Assembly (NCBI GenBank): GCA_965277075.1
Contig: OZ255707.1
Span: forward strand, 310,001-374,000
Direction of reading: 5' to 3'
DNA: 64,000 nucleotides
From: Lustribacter sp965277075
GTDB taxonomy: Bacteria; Vulcanimicrobiota; Vulcanimicrobiia; Vulcanimicrobiales; Vulcanimicrobiaceae
Part shown: piece by piece, positions 26,195-35,477 of the stretch
How the letters are laid out: the number at the start of each line of letters is the position of its first letter
How positions within the stretch are numbered: the stretch's first letter is position 1
Made by a program: the position numbers and the translations under genes
The notes under the pieces: model-generated
What the model was told of the DNA's origin: nothing
What the model saw: the letters and a program-made list of their open reading frames with translations, nothing else
The model's database searches: none

Positions 26195-27346
26195 ATGATC
26201 CGTTTGCGGCGCCAATCGAAGCCGGTTTTCCTCAAGAACAAGTCCGGTGAGTCCGACGCTAAGGGCGTCTGGATCGGTGGCGACAACCCCGTCGTCGTCC
26301 AGTCGATGACGACGACGGATACGGCCGACTACGACAAGACGCTCGAGCAGGTCTACGGCCTCGCGATGGCCGGTTGCGAGGTTGTGCGCGTGACCTGTCA
26401 AGATTCGCGCGACGCCGCGGGGCTGCCGCACATCGTGAAGCGTTCGCCGGTTCCGATCGTGGCCGACATCCATTTCGACCATCGCATGGCGCTTGCCGCG
26501 CTCGACGCCGGCGTCGCGAAGTTGCGTCTCAATCCGGGCAACATCACCGATCCGGTCAAAACGCGCGAAGTCGTGCGGCTCGCGATCGAACGCGGGACGC
26601 CCATCCGCATCGGTGTGAACATGGGTTCGCTCGCGAAGGATCTCGAGGAGCGCCTCGGCCATACGCCGGAAGCGATGGTCGAATCGGCCCTCCGCCACGT
26701 CGACATCCTCGAAGATCTCGGACACACCGATATCGTCATTTCGCTTAAAGCGCACGATGCGCCGAGCACGGTCTACGCCTACCGGTTGATGGATCAGCGC
26801 CTGCGCGAGCGCAAGACGCCCTATGCCTTACACCTCGGCGTGACCGAAGCCGGCTTACCACGCGAAGGCACGATCAAGTCCTCGATCGGGATGGGCATTC
26901 TGCTCTGGGAAGGTATCGGCGATACGTTGCGCGTTTCGCTCGCCGCCGATCCGGTCGAAGAGATTCCGGTTGCCTGGGGCATCCTCAAGGCGCTCGGGCT
27001 GCGCGAGAAGGGTTTCGATATCACGGCCTGCCCGTCGTGTGGGCGCGCGGAGATTCAAGTGGTCGACCTCGCTCGTCAGGTTGAGGCAATCGCCAAAGAA
27101 TACTCGGCTCCCGTCAAGGTCGCCGTGATGGGGTGCGTCGTCAACGGGCCGGGTGAATCGAAGATGGCCGACGTCGGGATCGCCGGCGGAAAAGGCAAAG
27201 GCGCGATCTACCGCAAGGGCGAGCTCGTCGGAACCTATCCAGAGGGCCAACTCCTCGATCAACTTCGTGTCGAAATCGAGAAAGTAATCGCGGAGCAATA
27301 CCCGGATTACCTCCACGAGACGAATCGTGAGACTGCACCCGTTTAA
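26195..27346 (+). CDS. ispG: 4-hydroxy-3-methylbut-2-enyl diphosphate synthase (flavodoxin)
   Basis: This is the 383-residue IspG (GcpE) of the MEP pathway, a 4Fe-4S enzyme making HMBPP from MEcPP. The TIM-barrel part begins with PVVVQSMTTTDT and includes VRVTCQDSRDA and LRLNPGNI. Cluster ligands are Cys279 and Cys282 (CPSCGR) and Cys314 (MGCVVNGPGES). ATG 26195 follows GAAGAG. It completes, with dxr, two steps of the same pathway in one locus. The stalk-domain gene begins inside its 3' end. Confidence 0.97.
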   Translation: MIRLRRQSKPVFLKNKSGESDAKGVWIGGDNPVVVQSMTTTDTADYDKTLEQVYGLAMAGCEVVRVTCQDSRDAAGLPHIVKRSPVPIVADIHFDHRMALAALDAGVAKLRLNPGNITDPVKTREVVRLAIERGTPIRIGVNMGSLAKDLEERLGHTPEAMVESALRHVDILEDLGHTDIVISLKAHDAPSTVYAYRLMDQRLRERKTPYALHLGVTEAGLPREGTIKSSIGMGILLWEGIGDTLRVSLAADPVEEIPVAWGILKALGLREKGFDITACPSCGRAEIQVVDLARQVEAIAKEYSAPVKVAVMGCVVNGPGESKMADVGIAGGKGKGAIYRKGELVGTYPEGQLLDQLRVEIEKVIAEQYPDYLHETNRETAPV

Positions 27347-27809
27347 CGTACTTCCGAGTTGGCGACTGATCGCCGCGACCGCCGTAGCGGCGTTGGTCGC
27401 GTCGACCTCGCTCGCGTTCTCGCGGACGGCCGTCATGGACGTCGACGGTCAACGCGTTGTGTCCGACGTAGCGCCGGTAACCGCGAACGGCGTCGCGTAC
27501 TTGCCGATTCGTGCGGTCAGCGATGCGGCCGGAGCGATGACGACGTTTGACGTGGCGAGTCAAACGCTGCTCGTTCGCCGCGGCACCGTCACCTTGCGCA
27601 TGAAGGTCGGCGAACGGAAAGCGACCCTTGACGGGCACCCGATCGAACTCGCCCGCGCGCCGTTCATCGTCCACGGTCGCGCGATGGTGCGCGGCGCCGA
27701 CGTCGCGATGGCGCTCGGCTCGGCGGTGCGCTACGACGCGCGTCGCGGCCGGATCGACGTCCGGACGCCCGGTGCCGTCGTCGCCGGCGCGCCCGACGAC
27801 ACGCCCTAA
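27327..27809 (+). CDS. Exported stalk-domain protein (copper amine oxidase N-terminal-like)
   Basis: The 160-residue product starts at GTG 27327, overlapping ispG by 20 bases. An N-terminal signal sequence (LIAATAVAALVASTSLAFS) is followed by a stalk domain of the copper amine oxidase N-terminal type: MDVDGQRV, ANGVAYLPIRAVSDAAGA and FIVHGRAMVRGADVAMALG. This small beta-rich domain is common in secreted proteins of Firmicutes and Eremiobacterota-like bacteria and binds cell-wall or surface partners. No enzymatic domain is attached. Confidence 0.8.
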   Translation: MRLHPFNVLPSWRLIAATAVAALVASTSLAFSRTAVMDVDGQRVVSDVAPVTANGVAYLPIRAVSDAAGAMTTFDVASQTLLVRRGTVTLRMKVGERKATLDGHPIELARAPFIVHGRAMVRGADVAMALGSAVRYDARRGRIDVRTPGAVVAGAPDDTP

Positions 27810-27836
27810 CTCCTTCCGCACGCTGCGCCGAAACGA

Positions 27837-28778
27837 TTAGCGCATGTACAGTTGTGCCGCATCAAATGCTTGCGGAATGACGCCATATCTTGCGGACGCT
27901 GCGATATACGGCTGCAGCACGCGCGGATCGGCGTCGGTCGCGAAAACCGTGCGCGTCGTCGCCACGATCGCTTTGTCGACGCCGGTAAATCCCGCGTTCA
28001 ATTCGACGCCTTCTCCCGTATGGGCGTTGAGCCAAACCTGCGCCTCGCGGATCGCGCGAACATAGCGCGTCACGGTATCGCGGTTGTTGGCGATGTAATC
28101 CGTCGACGCGGCCCAGGCCGTCTCGAGAAATTTGGCGCCCATGGCTCCAAGCAGGTCGCCCAGTGAGCGGACCGTCCCGGCGGTAACGTCTTGCTTGAGG
28201 TACGGATCATTCGACACGCCGGCATCGATTCGGCCGGCCACAACCGCCGCCGAAGCCGCGGAAAACGGCAGCTCGATAAATTTGACCGTCGACGAGTCTC
28301 CCCCGTTGGCGTCGACCCAGAGGCGGGCGCCGATCCAGGTTGAGTCTTTTATCGCCGACACGGAGATCGTCTTACCGTTGAGGTCGCGTCCGGTTCGAAT
28401 CGGCGAATTGGGAGCAACGATGAGCGCCGTCTCTGCTTGCGCTCCGTACGTATGAAGCCGATCGGGAAAAATAATCGCCAGGCCGACGCCGCGCGCGTGC
28501 GCGGTGATGATCGAGACGGCGCTGACCTTCCCGATTTCGATCGCGTTGCCGACGAGCGCCGCTGCGACCGCGGAACCGCTCGTTGCTTTCTGTAACGTCA
28601 CCTCGAGGCCCGCGTTTCGGAACAAGCCGCTGTTCTGAGCATAGAGGAGTGGAATAACGTCGCCGACGGGATTACTCGCGACGCGTACACTCGTCGGCGG
28701 GGCTTGCGAAAATGCCGTGCCGCCCGTTGCGATGACCGTGGCGGTACCGGCAAGAACCCGAGATCTGCGAACGTTCAT
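27837..28778 (-). CDS. ABC-type substrate-binding protein, NMT1/SsuA-TauA-like
   Basis: The 313-residue product (ATG 28778, with GAAGGA 6 bases upstream) has a signal peptide (VLAGTATVIATGGTAFSQA) and a type 2 periplasmic binding fold. Features include IPLLYAQNSGLFRNAGLEV, ALVGNAIEIG and DLNGKTISVS. Relatives bind sulfonates, nitrate, pyrimidine precursors or aromatic compounds. No permease or ATPase gene accompanies it. It is the last of three substrate-binding genes in one direction, in a stretch whose base composition looks less GC-rich than its surroundings. Confidence 0.82.
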   Translation of the reverse strand: MNVRRSRVLAGTATVIATGGTAFSQAPPTSVRVASNPVGDVIPLLYAQNSGLFRNAGLEVTLQKATSGSAVAAALVGNAIEIGKVSAVSIITAHARGVGLAIIFPDRLHTYGAQAETALIVAPNSPIRTGRDLNGKTISVSAIKDSTWIGARLWVDANGGDSSTVKFIELPFSAASAAVVAGRIDAGVSNDPYLKQDVTAGTVRSLGDLLGAMGAKFLETAWAASTDYIANNRDTVTRYVRAIREAQVWLNAHTGEGVELNAGFTGVDKAIVATTRTVFATDADPRVLQPYIAASARYGVIPQAFDAAQLYMR

Positions 28779-28823
28779 AAAGTCCTTCCCTGCCAAGTTC
28801 GCGCCTAAGCTTGTCGAACGGCC

Positions 28824-29816
28824 CTAAATTTTGTATTCTCCGTGCGTCGACGGCGCGAACAACTCTTCGGGGGTAAACACCTTTGACGTGAGACCTTGAG
28901 CGTTTGACCAACGTGCGACGGATGCAAGGGCTTTTCGGTTCGCGGCGATTCCGTACGGCCAGTGATCGGGGCCCATAAGCGCTCGAGCCTCCTCAACCGC
29001 CTCGACGATCCACGGAACCGTCGCCTTGAGCGCTCCGCCGGTGCCGTAGATGTCGTCAAGACAGACATTTTTGGATTGGGTAAACGCCTTGACGATGCTC
29101 ACCGGCAGCCAGGGATATTTTTCTACAAGCGAACGGCGGATACCGAGTGTGTGCATAATCGGAAAAACTCCGGTCTTCGCAAAATAGGCCTTCTCTTTCG
29201 TCTGATGATCCTCGAAAAGGCGAGCGACGAGGGGGTTCCCGCGTTGGAAGCACGACGGAGAAGATGCGCTGATGATGCCGTCGATTTCACCATCGAGCAG
29301 CATTTGATTGAGGCTCTTGTGCGTGGCCGGCTCGAGCACCACGCCCGCGGGCAATCGCAGGACGAACTTCTCGTGACGCCCGGGCTCCTCGAGCCCTCCG
29401 TTGACCCACGCGATCGCTTCCGGCGTAATCCCGTATTCATCCGCAAGAATGCCGCGCGCCGTTACCGCGGCGCTTTGCGTGTACTCCGGAACGCCCAACC
29501 GTTTTCCGATCAGATCCTTGGGCTCGCGAATGCCGCGATCGGTGCGAATAAAAATTGCGGAATGACGGAACATTCGTGAGAGAAACACCGGAACGGCCTG
29601 GTATTCGAACGGACCGCGGTCGATCGCCATCATGTATCCCGAGAGGGACATCTCCGTGATGTCAAACTCGAAGTTGTAGAAAACGCGATAGAACAGCTCC
29701 TCGACGCGGAGCTGAATAAAGCTCAGATCGACGCCTTCGATTTGGACCCGGCCCGTTTGCAGTGCGGCCGTTCGATCGTAGTTCCAGCCCCCGTATGTGA
29801 GCGGCAGAAGGCTCAT
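28824..29816 (-). CDS. 4,5-dihydroxyphthalate decarboxylase-like / substrate-binding-fold protein
   Basis: The 330-residue product lacks a signal peptide. It resembles the Pht5 family: YDRTAALQTGRVQIEGVDLSF near the start, FDITEMSLSGYMMAI, FLSRMFRHSAIFIR, GKRLGVPEYTQSAAV and a GLEEPGRHEKF segment. These proteins share the type 2 periplasmic-binding fold, and most are of unproved function; some decarboxylate 4,5-dihydroxyphthalate. It lies between two transporter binding proteins, so a binding role for an aromatic acid is as likely as catalysis. Confidence 0.75.
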   Translation of the reverse strand: MSLLPLTYGGWNYDRTAALQTGRVQIEGVDLSFIQLRVEELFYRVFYNFEFDITEMSLSGYMMAIDRGPFEYQAVPVFLSRMFRHSAIFIRTDRGIREPKDLIGKRLGVPEYTQSAAVTARGILADEYGITPEAIAWVNGGLEEPGRHEKFVLRLPAGVVLEPATHKSLNQMLLDGEIDGIISASSPSCFQRGNPLVARLFEDHQTKEKAYFAKTGVFPIMHTLGIRRSLVEKYPWLPVSIVKAFTQSKNVCLDDIYGTGGALKATVPWIVEAVEEARALMGPDHWPYGIAANRKALASVARWSNAQGLTSKVFTPEELFAPSTHGEYKI

Positions 29817-29842
29817 GCGAGGATGCTCCGCGGCGAAACCAT

Positions 29843-31020
29843 CTACGGCGCGCCGCCCGGTTTACTGACCCCGATAAATGACTGCTTCGTTTTATCCCAG
29901 CGAACCATCACGAGCCAATCGATGCCGATACCGCGCTGAGGAATCGCTTTGAAGTCGTACACGCCGTTCACGCCGGTAAAGCCTTGCAGTCCCGCGATGT
30001 AATTCCGAATGGCCTCGGACGTCGCGTCGAATCCGAGATGTCGAAACGCGTCGAGAACGAGTTCCCCCGGGTCCCAAGCAATGGAATGGCCTTGGTCGGC
30101 GCGGATGCCCGCGGCGCTGAACGTGTCGATATAACCGGTGAGGTATTTGCGAAATGACGGATTGGGAAATGCGCTGGGCGCCGCCCATGGCGGAGCCATG
30201 ATGTAGACAACGTCCGGGATAAATGCCTGATATTCGATCAATTGCGTGTAATTGAGATTTCCGGCCGAGGTCACTTCGGGAATGCTCAAGCCGCCGCTCT
30301 CCGCTTCGCGTACGAGCGTTCCGAACGACGTGCCGACGGCCCAAAGATCACGGCTTGTGCGCCGGACGCTTTGACTTTCGCAATCTGAGCCGCGACGGTC
30401 AAATCCGCCGTATTGAAATGCTCTCGGTCGACGATCCCGATCTTCCCCCGGTTCTCCGGTAGGGCGAGGGCTGTCTCGACGCTTCGTTCCGCATCCTGGC
30501 CGGTCGCATCGTTCGAGGTCATGAGCGCGAACGTGCGCCAGCCGCGGCCGCGCATGTAGCGCAGCGATGCTGTGATATAGTCGGCAGTCGAAACGCCGGC
30601 CGAAAACATGTAGCTTGCGGGCGGCGGATGGATGCCCGGCGAGAAACAGTAGGCGACGGGGCCACCGGATAGGAGGGGCAGCATCGCTCCGCACGTCGAG
30701 GCCGTTGCGGCCCCGATGATGACCGGTACCTTTCTCGCGATGTCGCCGTTCAAGAGGGCCACCGTGTTTTGAGCGATCGACTGATCGTCTTGGACGGTGA
30801 AGTGGATTTGGCGCCCGCGAATCCCGCCGCTTTTGTTCACGACATTTTGCAGAACCTCGAGCGCTTTTGCCTCACTCTTGCCGAGGAAGGCCGTCGCGCC
30901 GGTGAGCGGTGCGATCACGGCGATGTCGTATGGATCATCAGCGCTTCCCACGAGCGGCGCTAGGGTGAACAGCACGCAAGCGACACATCCGAGCGAACGT
31001 GCAAGACCACGTACCTTCAT
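29843..31020 (-). pseudogene. Branched-chain amino acid-type substrate-binding protein, frameshifted
   Basis: From ATG 31020 the product has a signal peptide (LGCVACVLFTLAPLVGS) and a Leu/Ile/Val-type binding domain: DIAVIAPLTGATAFLGKSEA, GGIRGRQIHF, VIIGAATASTCGAML. The frame breaks near 30340-30342, a run of three Cs on the given strand. One added base there joins AQAVIFG to AVGTSFGTLVREAESGG and restores the rest of the family (YIMAPPWAAP, GFTGVNGVYDFK) to the stop at 29843. This is either a real disruption or a homopolymer assembly error. It is upstream of two other binding-protein genes. Confidence 0.78.
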
Positions 31021-31093
31021 CTTGTTGCTGAACCTCGGCACTCTGGGCAGTGCGACTCGCCGTCCCCGCATGGACACCGGTTGCTATTACGGA

Positions 31094-31822
31094 CTATGAG
31101 ACGCCGATCATTCCGTCGCGATAGACGGGCACGACGTCGATGACGTCGAGTTGCGCGCACGCGAGGATGTCCGCACCGAATCCGGCGTCGCGCAGCGAAC
31201 GCGCGTGCGTTCCGCTCGCGACCGCCGTCGTTAGCCGTTGGGCGTAGCTCTCGAAGACGGCCATCGCCGTGCGCGCGGCATCGCTGCGCTGCAATGCTGC
31301 TCGTTCTCCCGCCAATGCGCTGACGATCGCGCCGGCGCACACGAGGTCCTCGAAGCTGAGCGCGCCATCGTTCCCCGCGCACACCAGCAGCACGTCCTTC
31401 GCATCACCGCCGTGTAGCGCGCGCACGATCGCATGCCGGTTGAGCAGCGCGCCGCACAAGACCGGTTCGGCATAGCGCGATGCATCGATGAGCGCGCGCG
31501 TTCCGTTGGTCGTCGTGAACGCGAGCGTCTTGCCGCGTACGATATCCGGTGCATACGACGCAGGGGAATTATCCAGGTCGAAACCGGCGATCAAACGCGA
31601 CTCGCGTTCGCCGCAGAGGAGCACGCGGTCGCGTCCGAGCCGTCGCATCACGGCGATCGCGTCGTCGGGCTCGCGCGTGGGGACGACGCACGTTGCGCCG
31701 TGGTGCAGCGCGGTGACGATCGTCGAGGTCGCGCGCAGGACGTCGATGACGACGGCAACACCGGCCGCTGCGCGCGGAGCGATCAGGGACGGCGCGACGG
31801 CCACATCGACGGTCTGCAGCAT
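31094..31822 (-). CDS. comB: 2-phosphosulfolactate phosphatase family protein (ComB-like)
   Basis: The 242-residue product has the ComB signatures: VVIDVLRATSTIVTAL, LLCGERESRLIAGFDLDNSP, FTTTNGTRA and a late CAGNDGALSFEDLVCAG block. Archaeal ComB dephosphorylates phosphosulfolactate in coenzyme M synthesis. Bacterial homologues are widespread without coenzyme M, and their substrate is often unproved. It starts 2 bases after the amino acid permease stop, so the two are co-transcribed. No other sulfolactate gene is nearby. Confidence 0.85.
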   Translation of the reverse strand: MLQTVDVAVAPSLIAPRAAAGVAVVIDVLRATSTIVTALHHGATCVVPTREPDDAIAVMRRLGRDRVLLCGERESRLIAGFDLDNSPASYAPDIVRGKTLAFTTTNGTRALIDASRYAEPVLCGALLNRHAIVRALHGGDAKDVLLVCAGNDGALSFEDLVCAGAIVSALAGERAALQRSDAARTAMAVFESYAQRLTTAVASGTHARSLRDAGFGADILACAQLDVIDVVPVYRDGMIGVS

Positions 31823-31824
31823 CG

Positions 31825-33309
31825 CTATGGCGACGGATCGAACTCGGCGGGGCGCGACTGCCGAAAGCCGTAGGCGAAATAGATCACGAGGCCGATCACG
31901 AGCCACACCGCGAACCGCAGCCACGTATAGGGTCCGAGCCCGACCGTCGAGAGAAACATCGAAAGCGCGATTCCGCAGATCGGAAAGAACGGAACGAGCG
32001 GTGAGCGGAACGGACGCGGGAGTTCCGGCCGTTTCCAGCGCAGCCAGATCACTCCCGCGCAGACGATGATGAAGGCGCTGAACGTACCGATGTTGACGAG
32101 ATCGAGCAACACGTCGAGCGGCACGACGAACGCGAGCAGGGCGACGACCATGCCCGTCGCAATCGTCGTGCGCGCCGGCGTCTTGAAGCGCGGCGACACC
32201 GCGGCAACGGCCGGCGGAAGCATCCGGTCGCGCGCCATCACGTAGAAGATGCGGCTTTGACCGAGCAGCGACGTCAGCGCAACCGAGGTCGTTCCGGCGA
32301 TGACCCCGATGGTAATCATCGCGTCGACGAATGGATTGTGCAGCGGCGCCACGGCGGCGAGCAACGGCGCGCTTTGATCGACGTGCTGCCACGGCACGAC
32401 GCCGACAAGCGTGAACGCGACGGCGCAATAGATCACGGTACCGAGCGCGAGCGATCCGAGCACGCCTACCGGAACGTCGCGTTGCGGGTTGCGTGTTTCC
32501 TCGGCGGTCGTTGTCGCGGTGTCGAAACCGATGTAGGTAAAGAATACCAGAGCCGCTGCCGGCACGATGCCGTTGCCGTTTGCTCCGAACGCGATCGTGC
32601 CGAACCCGTACGGCGCGAACGGCGTGAGATTTGCACGATGGAAGAGCGTGAATCCCGCGAAAATGAAGACGACGAGTGCGAGGATTTTCACGACGACGAA
32701 GACGTTGTTCGAGGCGGCGGTTTCGCGAATTCCGATGACGAGCAGCGCCGTGAGCGCGAGAACGAACAGCGCTCCGATCGGATCGACCGTCGTCGTCGCC
32801 GGATCGAATTGCCAGATCGCCCACCACGGACCGGTGTGCGCCCAATGCGCCGTGCGCGCCCATGCCGGTACATCGCGACCGAAGAGTTGGTGCGCTGCCG
32901 CTTGCACCGAGCCCGAAAACGCCGACGCGACGGGCGCGGCGCTCACCGCGTATTCCAAGATGAGATCCCAGCCGATGATCCACGCGACGAGCTGTCCGAG
33001 CGTTGCGTACGCGTACGTGTAGGCGCTACCGGCAATCGGCACCATCGATCCGAGTTCAGCGTAACACAGCGCCGCAAAGAGCGATGCGAGGCCGGCCAGC
33101 AAGAACGCAATGATGATCGCCGGCCCGGCTTTTGCAACACCCGGTCCGATCGTCGTGAAGATACCGCCGCCGATCATCGTCCCGAGACCGATCGCGATCA
33201 GATCGCGCGCGCCGAGTGCACGTCGAAGCGAGCCGCGGCGTTCCTCGGCTTGCAACGATTCGACGGATGTCCGCCGTCCCAGGCGCGCGAGGAACTCGCC
33301 GGTCATCAC
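31825..33309 (-). CDS. Amino acid permease (APC superfamily, cationic amino acid transporter-like)
   Basis: The 494-residue membrane protein has about 12 hydrophobic segments. TM1 carries the APC substrate motif IAIGLGTMIGGGIFTTIG. Later blocks include AELGSMVPIAGSAYTYAYA, FFTYIGFDTATTTAEETRNP and QSRIFYVMARD, typical of the CAT (cationic amino acid) subfamily. It imports an amino acid using the proton gradient or by exchange. It is divergent from the MFS gene (75-base gap) and runs into the ComB-like gene. Confidence 0.9.
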   Translation of the reverse strand: MMTGEFLARLGRRTSVESLQAEERRGSLRRALGARDLIAIGLGTMIGGGIFTTIGPGVAKAGPAIIIAFLLAGLASLFAALCYAELGSMVPIAGSAYTYAYATLGQLVAWIIGWDLILEYAVSAAPVASAFSGSVQAAAHQLFGRDVPAWARTAHWAHTGPWWAIWQFDPATTTVDPIGALFVLALTALLVIGIRETAASNNVFVVVKILALVVFIFAGFTLFHRANLTPFAPYGFGTIAFGANGNGIVPAAALVFFTYIGFDTATTTAEETRNPQRDVPVGVLGSLALGTVIYCAVAFTLVGVVPWQHVDQSAPLLAAVAPLHNPFVDAMITIGVIAGTTSVALTSLLGQSRIFYVMARDRMLPPAVAAVSPRFKTPARTTIATGMVVALLAFVVPLDVLLDLVNIGTFSAFIIVCAGVIWLRWKRPELPRPFRSPLVPFFPICGIALSMFLSTVGLGPYTWLRFAVWLVIGLVIYFAYGFRQSRPAEFDPSP

Positions 33310-33384
33310 GCGGAGTGCGACGCCGTATCCGGCGACTCATTCTGTTTACGCAACCGCATCAACGGCGCAGGCGTTCATGGCAAG

Positions 33385-34935
33385 GTGAGTCAAACCGACG
33401 GCGCAGCGAACGCACGAGTCGACGTCACCGAATATGGTGGTCGGCGCTTGCTGATCATCGCGGGCGTCATGGCTGCCGCGCTGATGCAGACGCTCGACGG
33501 CACCATCACCAACGTCGCGTTGCCGACGATTCAGGGAAATCTCGGTGCGAGTCAGGACGAGGCGACGTGGATCATCACCGCCTATACGATCGCGGCGATC
33601 GTCATCATTCCGATCACGCCGTGGTTGCAGAATCGCTTTGGCCGCAAGAGATATTTCCTCGTTTCAATCATTGGATTCACGCTGGCATCGGTCGCGTGCG
33701 GCGCGTCCGAATCGTTGACCGCACTGATCGTCTCGAGAGTCGTCCAGGGCGCCTTCGGCGGCGGGCTGCTGGCGACGGGCCAAGCGATCATGCGCGACAC
33801 CTTTCCGCCCAGCCAACTCGCTGCGAGCCAAGGCATCTTCGCGATCGGTGCGATTATGGGGCCCGCGCTGGGACCGCCCCTCGGCGGTGTCTTGGTCGAT
33901 AATTTCTCGTGGAATTGGTGCTTCGACATCAACGTCGTGCCGGGCATCATCGCGACGGTTATGCTGTTCGTTTTCCTGCGGGATCCGGCGACGGCGCGTC
34001 GCACGCCGATCGACGTCGTCGGTCTCATGCTGCTCGCCGTTACGCTTGGAACGTTGCAGTACGTGCTGACCGAAGGCGAACAAAACTACTGGTTCCAAGA
34101 TTCGCTGATCCTCACCATGACGATCGTCTGCGCGATCGCGCTGGCGACGTTCGTGTGGTGGGAGCTGACCCGCACGGAAAATCCGATCGTCGACTTGCGC
34201 GTCTTCAGCGTGCGCACCGTATGGGCGGGATCCGTGCTCGGTTTCGCGCTCGGGGCGGCGGTCTATGGCTCGAGCTATGTGTTGCCGCAATTCACTCAAG
34301 GGCTGCTGGGATTCACGCCGACGCTCAGCGGGTTGCTCTTCATTTTGCGCGCCGTTCCGATCGCGCTCGTTACGCCGCTCTCCGTGCGGCTGAGCGGCAA
34401 GGTCGACCCGCGCATCATGCTCGGCTTAGGCTTTGCCGCCGTCGGGTTCGGCAGTTACCTGCAAGCGCGCGTGACGACACCCGACGCGACGTTCTGGAGT
34501 TTCGGAGTGCCGCTTATTCTCACGGGCGTGGGCTCCGCGCTATTGTGGGTCCCGCTGTCCGTGGCGGTACTCGGTGGAACACCCGCAAAAGACGGCGCGA
34601 AAGCCGGCGCGTTCATCAACCTCGCGGTGCAGCTCGGCGGCTCGGTCTCCGTCGCAGGGCTGGCCGTGCTCTTGCACGGGCGTGAGACGTTCCACGCCTC
34701 GATCATCAACGGAAATCTTTCGCTCGCGAATCCGATCGTGCGCGATTTTCTCGCACGCATCTCGCTCGGCCAACTCGCCGACGTCGCACAAGCCCAATCG
34801 ACGATCGTTTCGTTTGCCGACGTGACCTACGCGATCGCGCTCATCGCTTTCGTCTGCATCCCGTTGATCATCCTGATGCAGCGGCGCAAAACAGTCGCGA
34901 CCGCCGCGGCACCCGTTCACGTCGAGATGGGATGA
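33385..34935 (+). CDS. MFS multidrug efflux transporter, DHA2 (EmrB/QacA) family
   Basis: The 516-residue product starts at GTG 33385; no other start precedes the first membrane segment. It has 14 predicted transmembrane segments with DHA2 markers: MQTLDGTITNVALPTIQGNL, WIITAYTIA, NRFGRKRYF, SRVVQGAFGGGL and GPPLGGVLVD. It exports drugs or other amphipaths by proton antiport. No periplasmic EmrA partner is seen. A Nudix gene is attached by an ATGA overlap. Confidence 0.9.
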   Translation: MSQTDGAANARVDVTEYGGRRLLIIAGVMAAALMQTLDGTITNVALPTIQGNLGASQDEATWIITAYTIAAIVIIPITPWLQNRFGRKRYFLVSIIGFTLASVACGASESLTALIVSRVVQGAFGGGLLATGQAIMRDTFPPSQLAASQGIFAIGAIMGPALGPPLGGVLVDNFSWNWCFDINVVPGIIATVMLFVFLRDPATARRTPIDVVGLMLLAVTLGTLQYVLTEGEQNYWFQDSLILTMTIVCAIALATFVWWELTRTENPIVDLRVFSVRTVWAGSVLGFALGAAVYGSSYVLPQFTQGLLGFTPTLSGLLFILRAVPIALVTPLSVRLSGKVDPRIMLGLGFAAVGFGSYLQARVTTPDATFWSFGVPLILTGVGSALLWVPLSVAVLGGTPAKDGAKAGAFINLAVQLGGSVSVAGLAVLLHGRETFHASIINGNLSLANPIVRDFLARISLGQLADVAQAQSTIVSFADVTYAIALIAFVCIPLIILMQRRKTVATAAAPVHVEMG

Positions 34936-35477
34936 GCGGCAGCGCCTTTACCCGGCGCGGGAGCCGCATCGTCTATGAAAATCCGTGGTTGCGGTTCGAA
35001 GCGCACGACATCACGCACCCGAATGGACGTTCGGGCGTTCACGGGGTCGTCGTCACGCCGCCGGCCAGCGCGGTCGTCGTGCTCGACGGCGACGACGCCA
35101 TTTTCACGCGCCAGGCACGCTTCGCGGTCGATGCCGTCGTCCTCGAAGTCGTAAAGGGGGGCGCAGCATCGGGCGAGACTCCGCTCGAAACGGCGCAGCG
35201 CGAAGTGCGCGAAGAGATCGGTGTCGTCGCCGCGCGCTGGGACGATCTCGGAATCACCTACGAGATTCCGTCGATCGTCCAGATTCCGGTGCACGTGTTT
35301 CTCGCGCGGACGTTGACCCCGGTTGCGACCGATTTGGAAGATATCGAAAGCATCGAGCCTGTGCGCATGCGGCTCGCTGCAGCATTACACGCGGTCGGTT
35401 CGGGCGAGATCGTCGACGCCGTCACCGCGGTCGCGGTGATTCGCGCAGCGCACCGCATCGGCTCGGAAGCGGGCTAG
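34932..35477 (+). CDS. Nudix hydrolase, ADP-ribose pyrophosphatase-like
   Basis: The 181-residue product has a complete Nudix box, G-x5-E-x7-REVREEIG, spanning about residues 77-99, preceded by the strand ILEVVKGG-like VVLEVVKGG. The N-terminal IVYENPWLRFEAHDI and the substrate-side FLARTL are typical of ADP-ribose/NDP-sugar pyrophosphatases, which hydrolyse to AMP plus sugar phosphate. It is coupled to the MFS exporter and overlaps the convergent cobalamin adenosyltransferase by 4 bases. Confidence 0.88.
   Translation: MSGSAFTRRGSRIVYENPWLRFEAHDITHPNGRSGVHGVVVTPPASAVVVLDGDDAIFTRQARFAVDAVVLEVVKGGAASGETPLETAQREVREEIGVVAARWDDLGITYEIPSIVQIPVHVFLARTLTPVATDLEDIESIEPVRMRLAAALHAVGSGEIVDAVTAVAVIRAAHRIGSEAG

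Noticed and set aside
28809..28818. Further copy of the 22881 palindromic repeat
   Set aside because: Only the ten bases GCTTGTCGAA match; the rest of the unit is absent.
31823..32983. Arg-rich upstream extension of the ComB-like frame
   Set aside because: It is in the same strand as the amino acid permease but out of frame with it. The ComB fold begins at the ATG at 31822.
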